The notes under the pieces were generated by a model, which made no database searches, was not told the origin of the DNA, and worked only from the letters and a program-made list of their open reading frames with translations. This document shows positions 48,143-57,716 of a stretch of 64,000 nt of DNA, piece by piece; position 1 is the first letter of the stretch, and each line of letters begins with the position of its first letter. Location of the stretch: assembly GCA_001599815.1 (NCBI GenBank), contig BCIA01000001.1:1368934-1432933 (forward strand), read 5' to 3'. The DNA comes from Furcasterigmium furcatum (lineage: Eukaryota > Ascomycota > Sordariomycetes > Glomerellales > Plectosphaerellaceae). The translations under genes and the position numbers were made by a program.

Positions 48143-49142
48143 ATGGCGCCCATACGAAGATATCTCCGGATCACCAAGTACTCTGTGCTCGAGGTCCGCA
48201 TTTACGTCGACAACCCGGCACTTACACACACCTGGCTCCTCAACCCCCGGAACCCCATCCTGCCCAAAGTCATCGAGAGCGTGCGACCGCTTGTGCTCCC
48301 CAAGCTGCGAGAAGAAAAGGAGAGGGCGCTGCTTCGGAAGAAGAGCTCCAAGAAGAAGGGCATCAAGGATGTCGTGGTAGAAGGCATGATGAGGCCCAGA
48401 AAGTCCCACGCCGTGGAGTGTCCGCTGACCAAGTCTTGCAGACGACTTCGAAGTGTCGGTTTTCCTCACAGAGACACCCACTCGACATTCCCTCCTCACG
48501 AAACAGAAGCAGTTCAGGGACAAAGCTCCCGAGAAGCTCACCTCCAACTCGAGCAAGCTCATCAGCGAGACCAACGAGACACCCATTGACCTCGATGCCA
48601 ATGAAGCCAGCGACCCCATTATTCTCCAAGAGGACAGCGATGAAGATGCTTCCACGAAGCTAGATGCCGTTCCCACGGCAGACGAGGATGACGCACGACC
48701 GCAGCGCCGCAGCAAGCGACCACGCAATACCGTCCGAGATAGCGACGAAGACGACTCCGAGGATCTGTTTGTTGGTTCGGACGAGGACTACGCGTCGCCA
48801 ATAGAGGTCGACTCCGATGTTGAAGGAGCGCCGCCGCCAAAACGGCAGCGGAAACAAAAGCCACCAGCCGACGGCGACTTGGAATCCGAAGACGCACATG
48901 ATAAAGACGACAAGAAGAAGATGGCCATGGACATTTCGTTCGAGGGATTTGCTATCTATGGTCGGGTGCTCTGCTTGGTGGTGAAGAAGCGCGAGACTCT
49001 GGCCCGGACGGCCGGCACGGTCTCAAAGGCCAGCGCGGCTGCGGCCACCGGCGACAAACCCGGCGGTCAGGCCACAATGGAGAACTGGATCAGCTCGACG
49101 CAGATGCCCAACCCTGGCGCCGAGGAAGTAGAAGCTACATGA
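48143..49142 (+). CDS. Conserved acidic, probably nuclear fungal protein of unknown function, 2 exons, 313 aa
   Basis: Exon 1 is 48143-48383, exon 2 is 48442-49142. No GT donor keeps frame; a GC-AG intron (G|GCATGA ... CTGACC ... TTGCAG, 58 nt) does, joining KDVVVE to DDFEVSVFLTE. The first 80 residues are compact and look conserved (RRYLRITKYSVLEVRIYVDNP, PILPKVIESVRPLVLPKL), followed by a long acidic and Ser-rich linker with nuclear-localisation-like clusters (RRSKRPR, PPKRQRKQK). A second ordered block near the end reads DISFEGFAIYGRVLCLVVKK. The tail QATMENWI resembles a PCNA-interacting peptide with an atypical aromatic pair. I do not recognise a named family; similar proteins seem widespread in Pezizomycotina. 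Chromatin or replication roles are inference. Confidence 0.8.
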
Positions 49143-49191
49143 GAAGGTTGGCAGACAGTGGCACATGCCAGCGCCACTGACCGACGAACCT
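49143..49191. terminator. Compact convergent 3' ends (nuclear protein / SDR)
   Basis: Only 49 bp lie between the stop codons of two convergent genes, so their 3' UTRs must overlap each other's coding or UTR sequence. No explicit poly(A) signal is evident. Confidence 0.4.
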
Positions 49192-50226
49192 CTACGCCAG
49201 GAACGCTGCAGACTCGACCTGCCTCGCATCACCGACGCTGACACTGATATCCTTGAACTCCTCCAGGTCCTTCTTGATGTTCTCGAGGTCCGAACTCAAC
49301 AGGAACCAGGCGTCCGGCCCAAGAGGCAGGCGGATGGGCAGTCGCTGGCCGCGGCTGACGAGAGTGTACAGCGCCACAGCAAGATCCCTTGGCTCTGCCC
49401 AGGTGCTTCGGCTCTGATCGCTGGCGATGTATCCCAGCATCTGGTTGATGAGAGAGTCGGGGTCCGAGTAGGCCGGGTGGCGAGACTTGATGTGGTTCAT
49501 GGAAGACGTCGCGTAGTTGGTCTTGACACCGCCGGGTTCGATGATGGAGAGGTGGACTGCAGCATTTGTGTCAGGATTTGTCTTCAAGCATCCCGGAAAG
49601 GAACTCGACTCACTGTTCCACGAGCTGGGCAACTCTTTGGCCACCGCCTCAGTCCATCCTTCCATAGCAAATTTGCTCGCATGGTAGAAGGACTGGGCTG
49701 GGTAGCCACCCCAGCCGCCGATGGAGCTGACATTCAGGATGACACCTCCCTGCTGGCCACTCTTGGGGTTTTCGTCCCTCATGATACCAAGAACCCTCTT
49801 GGTCACGTCGACCATTCCCCAGAAGTTAGTGTCCATGACGGCGCGGGCTTCGGCTTCGCCGGTACCCTCGGCCTCTCCAGCCAGGGAGTATCCCGCGTTG
49901 TTCACCACGACATCAACACGGCCCCATTTCTTCAGGGTTGTCTCAAGAGCTGCTTCGATGGAAGCAATGGAGTTGACGTCGAGTTGCACCTTCAGTACGT
50001 TGTCGGCATCAGGGATGTCGGCCAGGGCCGAAGGCTTTCGCGCGGTTGCCACCACGCGATTGCTCGTCGTTGCGATGAATTGGGCCAGGGACTGGCCAAT
50101 GCCAGAGGAGCAGCCGGTGACTGTGTGGAGGTTAGAGACTCTCTTCTGAAGCATGGGTGTCAACTACCTACTGAACCAGACAGCATCGGACGGCAGGTGG
50201 TAGGGCAGGGTGTTTGGAGCGGCCAT
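49192..50226 (-). CDS. Classical short-chain dehydrogenase/reductase, 3 exons, 308 aa
   Basis: Exons: 50226-50172, 50120-49614, 49556-49192 (927 nt). Both introns are GT-AG; the first joins DAVWF to ITGCSSGIG. Motifs: cofactor loop TGCSSGIG (20-27), NNAG (92-95), the catalytic serine in NVSSIGGW (about 150) and Y164-xxx-K168 in YHASK, so the active site is complete. An Arg (ATARKPS, about 46) after the second beta strand suggests NADP(H) preference. Substrate is unknown; fungal relatives are usually annotated as oxidoreductases or ketoreductases. The second intron (57 nt) is a multiple of three and has no stop codon, so retention would add 19 residues. Confidence 0.9.
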
Positions 50227-51551
50227 GTTGAGGGATTCGCTTCTATTCGACTTGTCGCAAAGAACTTTTTCAAGCGGATTGGAGTTTCAGGGTGATAGTC
50301 CGTCTTTGTGCATGAGACTGTGAATCATAATGGACCATGAACAGACCGTGGTGGGCAAGATGGCTTTATATCATTACTTCTCCCGCTTTCCATCCCCATA
50401 TAGCTGCCAGAGACGGGATCTTTCCGGTTCGCCATTCTCTCATCACATACGCATTCAGAGGCTCGATACAATGGGAAAGATTGAGCTGTTCGTCCATGGT
50501 ATTCCGCATCGGAGATCTTGGGCTTAAGTCCGGGTGGCTGCATTAAACCCTACGCCCGTCGACCCTGCAGTAGCGCAGAGCATGGGACCTGCTAGTCAGA
50601 GCTTATTAGCATTCTCCAATGGACTCTTTGATCTGCGGCCCACGGACTTGGAAATCTTACTTCCTTGTGTCAATACGCGGGCTACTACTAATTAGTCGTT
50701 GATACGTCATGAGGCAAATGCTGTAGTGACATGAGCATGCGACGCCCTGCTGCAGAGGGACTTCTGCATCATGCACAAGCACCGGGCGCGGCAATGCACC
50801 AAAGTCCCGTGCGGCCTTCATGCTGAGATCTGGAAGGCGTTCATCATACGGGGCTTGTCACAGAACATTCTGGTTCAGGGCGGACTTCAAGCATCCCAAA
50901 TGCTGAGACGAGCTGGACTCAACATGAGGGCTGGGGATTCATCATGAATCACAAGAACTCGACCGCCATCGCGAGCACGAGGCTCGGTGATAGTGCTGAC
51001 TACGACATGTCGTGGGTGTGTTGGGGGAGGTCCCAAAAAACAGTGTTGTCGTCCCCTTGAAGATGCACTTGGCCTACAGGAAATGATATATCAAACGGCA
51101 CGCAACAAGCATGAAACCCAGGAATGGCTACGGTCGCGACCTTTCGCCGAAGCCTATATGACTATAAATCTTGAAGCAAGCCATCATATGAGCTCAGTGT
51201 GACTGAGAATTTTGGCAAGATAGTTCAAGAGAGAATCGAGAGTAGCAAACAGGCTATCATGTTGGTCTGTGGCACCCTTTCCAAACCTGTTGCTGTTATA
51301 TATATATATATATATATCAACTTAACAGGGTGCTATTCCTGTCAGGCCAGGCCTGCGGGTTGGAAGCTGCATCTCACCTATCTAAGATATTGGCATGGAA
51401 GTTGGGTACGTACTGTAGCCAGGTGGAACCCTTGTGCCACAGTGAACATTGAATCACCGTACGCACCGCGTCACTATACGGCGCGTTGCTAAGCACTACG
51501 CGTTGCAACCCTCATAGCCCCGCGTTTTCTGGTACATGGTATAGGGGTCTG

Positions 51552-51693
51552 GCGCCGGTGGCCAAGGGGTAAAAATCTCAGATTAGTAGCCCAACTGAGC
51601 TGTTCACGGCGCGGGACCGAGGCGGGTTCGACTCCCGCACTGGTCGCTGCCTTCTCTTCGCAATAATGCGCTTGGGAGGGGCAGCGACCTTTT
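51552..51693 (+). ncRNA. tRNA-derived Pol III-type element with 3' hairpin and T-run
   Basis: A perfect A box (TGGCCAAGGGG, 51559-51569) and perfect B box (GGTTCGACTCC, 51625-51635) lie 66 nt apart, with a flawless T-arm (GCGGG/CCCGC). The spacing and a long middle suggest class II tRNA (Leu/Ser) ancestry. The D-stem is broken, the anticodon stem CTCAG/CTGAG encloses 13 nt, and the acceptor pairs only with a bulge, so it is not a normal tRNA. Directly downstream, GGTCGCTGCC (51642-51651) and GGCAGCGACC (51680-51689) form a perfect 10-bp stem, with an inner CGCA/TGCG stem, followed by TTTT (51690-51693), a Pol III terminator. A tRNA-derived SINE, a tRNA pseudogene or an unknown small RNA are the options. 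Confidence 0.4.
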
Positions 51694-51811
51694 GCATTTT
51701 CAGGTGTTTATTCTTTTTAGATTATCTACTAGTAGTCAGTCATTTTTAGCTGAGTACTAAGTGGCGTTTTGTCAATGGTGCCCTGGTAGATGACCAAAGC
51801 GCTGGCCGAAG

Positions 51812-52236
51812 GTGCTCTCACCACCTACAAGTGAGGCTGTCACTCAGTGGCGAGTCCAAAGTAGAAAAAAGGTGGTGAAGACTCTCTTCTTGGCATTTAA
51901 CATCCACAATAATCCCGGATTGAGCGAAGGAGATGACGGCAATAAGCCGAGTTCGACGCCAGTCGGCGCCATAGTTGGAGGAGCTGTAGGTGGTTTAGCC
52001 CTCCTAGTCGCTCTTCTGGGCCTTTCTGGCTCATCCGACGGCGCAGGAATAGGCAGGATTCGCGTACGCATGAGCTGAGACCCCAATACTTCAAGCTCCA
52101 GATCATGAGCTGCCAAATGCTGAAGCGGCAACAAGCCCACAGTCGCCCTCAGGTAATTCAAAGTTGGAGTCTCATAGTGCATCTTGCAGGATCGAGAACG
52201 AAAAGAGCGGAAGAAGCACGAGCCCTGGCCTGAAGT
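51812..52236 (+). pseudogene. Relic of a single-pass membrane protein gene
   Basis: The frame to 52078 encodes a Ser/Pro linker and a glycine-rich membrane segment (STPVGAIVGGAVGGLALLVALL) of the kind found in fungal WSC/mucin-like sensors, but it stops soon after. A different frame then gives a tail-like sequence (HELPNAEAATSPQSPSGNSKLES...) ending at TAG about 52234-52236. The two would be one gene if frameshifts were repaired; no start or signal peptide is visible. I read it as a decayed fragment. Confidence 0.35.
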
Positions 52237-53073
52237 AGAAGAACGACTCGAGCTGTGGGAACTGTGGGAGCTGAGATGTGGCTTTGCTTTTTGTTACTTT
52301 TTGAAGACGTTGATGAGGTTTCTGTATGGTTCAGAGTTCAGACCTTGAGGCACCGCTTCAGCTATAAGCTTTGTACTAACAGGTCAGGATTTTTCCGATG
52401 CGGAAAATTCATGCATCCTTCCTCATCAGGCTGACGCCTTCGGTTCATGCAAACGTCAGTCGACGCGCAGGCTTATGAAGATTGCAGGGCAGGGCGTATC
52501 GCATAGTCTCATGATAGTGGCCTGAAGTTGGGAAATTTCGCATTAAAGGATCACTCGACTTTCTCATAACAGACCTCAGCATGGGGTCGACTTAGTGCTG
52601 ACGGTCGCATCGGTCATCCAATGCGAAACGGTTTAGAGGATAGAGGCTGGTGGATATTCCTGCGCGTGTGTTTTCCCTAAACGGTGCAAAGTGCGGCCCA
52701 TTTCATACCGACATGCCAAGGGATTTCTACGCGTGAGTCCATAGGCCGCATTCAGTCGAAACTCGTGTTTTCCGCTGGCGAACCTTCGGACTGAACATCG
52801 TCAGCCTGCTTGGCGGCATCATTTTGGACCTGGCCGGAGCTCGCGAGCAACGAGTCCCTGACGCGGCTCGATCGATTGTAGGAAATTCGAGGGATGCTTC
52901 ACATTGTGGTCACCTCAATCCGTGAGCCATGTGTTTTGATAGACAGCCAGCTGCTTAACATCAGGGCATGTATAAGTATGCCGTGGTATCCTGCATTCCT
53001 CGTCAACGAATACCTGGATCACCAAGCTTTTACACTCACAAATCTAACTCTTTGACTGCCTCAAACCACCATC

Positions 53074-54903
53074 ATGGGACTCTCCGTTGCTCAAGTCATG
53101 ACCATGGGTCTTGTACCTGCGGTCATGGCCGTCAACTACTGCCCACCAACCGGCCCATTGCTGCCACAGCCGGTCTTGCATAGCTTGGGATGCTTCACGG
53201 TCTCGCCGCTGACTCGAGCTCTGCACGCCCTCACCAATGGCACGGATGCGCCTTTCAATACCTCCACGACCTCCTTCTCTCTGACGATTACCACGGCCGA
53301 GGACACCATCTTCGAGTTCCACCACACCGCCTCGGACATTGACCAGAGGGGCGTCAAGACGGTTGATGGCGATACTGTCTACCACGTTGCGTCTGTGACA
53401 AAGATGGTTACTGTCCTGGCGGCGATGTTGGAGGAGGGGCTTGACCTCGATGCCTCTATTGGGAGTTATATTGTCGAGCTTGCCGACGATGAGCGCTATA
53501 AGGAGGTCACTCTGAGGCTCCTCGCTTCTCATGTCGCGGGAGTTCCCCCCGACGGTATGCTGCATATGTCTATCCCCTTTCTACAGATATGGTCACTGAC
53601 GCCGATGAATAGGCTACAGCTTCGACTGGGCAGCCACCACTCCGCCAGCCCTTCTGCCATCTCTCGGATTTCCTAACGCCACAATGCCTGATGATTACCC
53701 TCTCTGCGACGGTTTGGACACTCCCATTTGTACTGACAAAGGTAAGCGGCGACAAGATTCATCTCGCCAATGCCCGGCATCTAAGTGCGTCAACAGAATT
53801 CTTCGATGGACTCAAAAGATCCGACATGGTTTGGCTCCCGGGTGAGACCCCGGCATACGCCAACATTGGCTTTATTCTTCTCGGCTACGCTCTTGAGAGG
53901 TTCACCGGCAAGACCTTCCCCGAGGTCGTTGCTGATCGTATCACCAAGTCCCTGAAGCTGAGCTCTACCGCCGGATTCACGCCGCCCAGCTCCAGCGAAA
54001 TTGTCATCCCGGACGGAGGGTTCCACTGGTCTGGAATCGACTTTGAAAAATGGAATGCGTAAGTCTTGTTGTTTCTCGGCCATCACTGTCCAAATGCTGA
54101 CCGACACAAATCAGGGCGCGGGCATGTTCCTCACGCCCAACGACTTCGCCGTCCTCCTTCGCGGCATCATGAACAACAAGTTGCTCACCCGCGCCGAGAC
54201 CACAAGCTGGATGAAGCCTACGGCATTCACCGGCTCTCCCACCGGCGCCGTCGGGTCTCCCTGGGCCATTATCCGCTCCGACAACGTTCCCCGCGCCTCT
54301 GGCAGGAGGCCGCTGGAGGTGTATACCATGCTCAGCAGCTTTCCAACTTATGCGGCGTATGCAGCCTTTGTTCCCGAGTACGAGATCGGAATCGCCGTTA
54401 ACGTTGCCGGCACGGGCGACGACCCGGCCCTCCGCGCCCTGCTCGACCTTGCCGTGCAGAATGTCATCCCGCTGTTCGATGATCTTGCTCGCGAGCAGGC
54501 GGAGGCTAAGGACGCAGGCACCTACGAGTCGGAGTCCGGCGACACACTCGTGCTGTCGATCGATGACGGCCCGGGCCTCAAGATCGAGGAGTGGACCAGC
54601 GGCGGCAAGCCCGTCTCCGACGCCTATCTTGCCGTCAAGGGCAGAGTCGAGACCCTCTCTGGAGTCGACATCAGGGCCTACCCTATCGTCGGAATCGAGC
54701 ACCGTTGGCAGGTGTCTTTCCAGCCCATACACGAGCGCGAGTTGCTCGGCATCTTCGAGCACGCGTGCGATACCTGGTTCAACTTTGGCCGGATGGCGTA
54801 CGCTGGGGAGAATGTTGACCAGCTCCGCTTTCACGAGGACGAGGGAGGCAATGTTAGCGGCATCCAGGTTCCCGGGCTCAGGCAGAAGCTCGTCAAGATC
54901 TGA
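53074..54903 (+). CDS. Secreted serine beta-lactamase-like hydrolase, 4 exons, frame break at last junction
   Basis: Exons: 53074-53554, 53613-53741, 53797-54058, 54115-54903. The first two introns keep frame. The third has a good donor (GC|GTAAGT), branch (GCTGACC) and acceptor (ATCAG), but joins phase 2 to phase 0, so total length is one base short of a multiple of three. Residues 1-20 form a weak signal peptide ending AVMA. The penicillin-binding fold is shown by SVTK (catalytic Ser and Lys, about 108-111) in YHVASVTKM, and YAN (the Tyr-x-Asn motif, about 223). The C-terminal exon supplies the rest of the fold and a beta-rich tail. Such fungal proteins (serine beta-lactamase/esterase clan) may be esterases, peptidases or lactonases of secondary metabolism; substrate unknown. 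Confidence 0.8.
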
Positions 54904-57695
54904 GGCGGGACGAGGTGAACTTGGATCCTGCCCGAGTGCGGGAAATGACTGACCGGTTGTGCCCTTCACCGGATTCCCTATGTAAGAAAGACGGCAGAGG
55001 ACTGACTACCTTGGGTAGTGTTACTTTCGATGGCAGATGTTGTTTTACACTCTTTTGGTTTATCTCTCTTTGTTGGATGCTGTCCGGCAGAGGGCCATGT
55101 TGCATTCCAGTACAGGTCTGCGGATCTCCTTTCACTTAGTATTCCAATCAACAGACTTGATACACAATAATACTGCATGTCCGGCTGGGTGTCTGCTTTC
55201 CGGGCATCCTGCGTAGAAAGGACATCTCAGGGGTCAGATCGGATCCAGACTCTTCAGTCCTCGAATAATAGGGCCTGCCAGTCGATGGCTCTCCGTCAGT
55301 AAACGACATCTCGCGTGATCAGCTCAATCTGAAACCGTATTCTGCGCAACTGATGCCCAGTCATGTGTGTCTCCAGGGATCTCGCCCTCGGTCCTACCCC
55401 GCCAAGGCTCGAAACGGCTTATCGATCAGCAGAATGCCATGATCAACACCACATAGCTATCCATGTTTCTTCCACTCACACACACCTTTCACCACCCATG
55501 TCGTCCATCACCGCCCCAACGCCCCTCCGCCCAAGCCCCTTCTGGCTGGGCGCTGGCATCACCTCCCCGCATCATCGAGAGGGGGTTGAGGGCGCCAGAA
55601 GTAGAGGAACATACATGCACGGCATGGGCTTTTGACAAACAGCACACGCACCACCAGCCAAGCTCGCTCGTCTGACACGGGACCCCGCGATGCCAATCCT
55701 GGCATCGGAGCACTATCACACCGCAAGGTGACATCGGCAAACGGGTCAGATGACTGGGAGCGCATCCCTGCCCTGTCCCCCTGCCCCTTTTCATCTCCAG
55801 GCACCGCGCCCCCCTGGCCTCGTCCAACCACGAGCCAAGCGCAGGACCGTTCGACGCCTCTTAGCCCCTCGGAACCGATTCGTCGATCGCTGCGACTTTC
55901 ACCGAAACTTCCTCCTCACACGTACATAAGTCCTACATGCTAAGAAGACGCGCTATTATGTACAGCGTCAGCGTACAAAGTCCCAGGCCGAGGAGGAGAA
56001 GAGATGAGGGGGGCACTTGTCTCGCACGCTAGCGGGCCGCGACGGGCGCTTCTCTCCGCGCCGGTGCCCTTGGCGGGGGGCAGAGAGGAGGTGATGTGAT
56101 CTGGGAGGACGACACGCACGACGACATGGCGACGCAATACCGGACCAAGTATGTACGTATGCGGATCGGTGAGGAGTCGACTTAGGTGGGAAGGGGTGGT
56201 GGGTGGTGGGTGGTGATGACACCAGACCGCAGCCACGTAGACACCACTCTCTTGACCTCAAGCACTTCCCCCTCCTCATCACGAGCGGGAAAGGCCGGCC
56301 GTAACTCGACGACGGACAGCCTCGCAGCCGGGAGCGGCCCCCTTGTCGGGTTCCAAGGAAGACAAACCGTGCAGGTGATCTTCTCCTGCAACCCGGCCGC
56401 ATGGTTCGCAAGGGGGTGGGAAACCGGCTACATGGCTGTGCGGCCTTGTTGGGAACACAAACCCATTGCCTGCCCTGCCGGCCAGCAAGCCATCCTGCCT
56501 TGTTGGGAGCAACAACTGCGGTCGAGGACCGTGTCTGCTCTGATGGAGGGCTGCTGTGGGTGTCAGCCTTCGGCCACATGGGGATGGTAATTGGTCTTGA
56601 ATCGGCCGGGGGTGTTAGTAAAGATCCATGTCGACCTGATCAATGTTGGTACGTCCGTCCCAGTTCGGGCACACGCCGCCAGGCTGAACGAAGCGAACTA
56701 CTCGGACACAAGTACATCGGCGACAGGTACCCCCATTCCGCCGAGTACATCCTTCGTCAATCCCGCACGGGTTCGCCCGAAAAGGGATAATAGTTCTTGG
56801 GGTCTATAGGCGGAAAGTCGCGATTATGATGCTGCCATCTCATCATCGTTTCGCGAAACAGGGCGGCCGCCATCCATCCATCAGTTCAGCTGCACACCAT
56901 CTTCTGCTCGGGCAGTGGCAGCGCCCCTCGTGGCCGAGACATGGGCGTTGATAAGGCTCGATGCTGTCTGGCTCTGGCAGGCTGCCCATAGGCCAACCCG
57001 GTTTTTGTTTCAGGCACGGCCAGTCTGGGCGGGCCAAGGCCGTTCCAGGAACGGCGGCCGACTCTGTCGAGTGTCTCAGGGCCTGCGCGACGGTTGGCGG
57101 AGAGGCGAGAGGGTGTCAGGTCTCACACGTGTCGAGGCCGTGATCCGAATTATGGCGCCCATCGCATCCCGGGCGTCCGACGAGGCGCGGGCCTGGAGCC
57201 AAGGCGCCCGCTCATCCATTGTCCGGCCCTGGAGATACCGCACATGTCATATCGCGCCTCAAGCCTGTACATATGATGATGCGCTCGAACAGGTCGGTGT
57301 ACTCTACGGATTGCACAGGGCAGGATGACACGCCCTCTCCCTCTCTGTCTGCCCCGGACACATGAAGGCATCACTGTTATGGATGGACGTAATGGTAATC
57401 CTGCCTGCGGCAGCTGAGCAGCTGATGCGTGCAGGCAGTCGTTTTCGGAGGAGGCCATAGATTGCGCACCAATGGGACAATACTTGGCGAAGCCACACAC
57501 CGTAGATGTTCCATTTCGCTCTGGACTTCGCCTGAGCCTCACGTCCGCGTGACCGCCTGTTGCCGGTAGTGGCTGTCTGTCTGTATGTAGGCGAGCGAAC
57601 ACGTAGGCCGGAGGTACTATTGAAGGTAATATGCAGTAATAGAAAGCCCGTCCGCCGCCCCGTCCGTTCGCAGGCCGTTGTCGATGCGGCCCGTT

Positions 57696-57716
57696 GGGGG
57701 GGGGGGGGGGGGGGGG
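57696..57716. repeat. Homopolymer of 21 G
   Basis: An uninterrupted G run flanked by CCCGTT and CCGTACGG. Such runs are unstable and may be polymorphic or mis-sized in the assembly. Confidence 0.9.

Larger units (their letters stand above)
50227..53073. other. AT-richer intergenic region with relics
   Basis: This stretch looks lower in GC than its surroundings and has a TA dinucleotide run at about 51297-51317. It contains the Pol III-like element (51552-51693) and a broken membrane-protein fragment (about 51812-52236). The composition and decayed pieces fit old, mutated repeat or gene remnants. A TATA-like TATAAGTA near 52971 serves the gene at 53074. Confidence 0.5.

Noticed and set aside
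51552..51645. Functional tRNA gene
   Set aside because: D-stem and acceptor stem do not pair properly and the anticodon loop is 13 nt; only promoter boxes and T-arm are intact.
50540..53000. RIP-mutated transposon
   Set aside because: The region seems AT-richer but shows no transposase, reverse transcriptase or terminal repeats that I can see; dinucleotide indices could not be computed.
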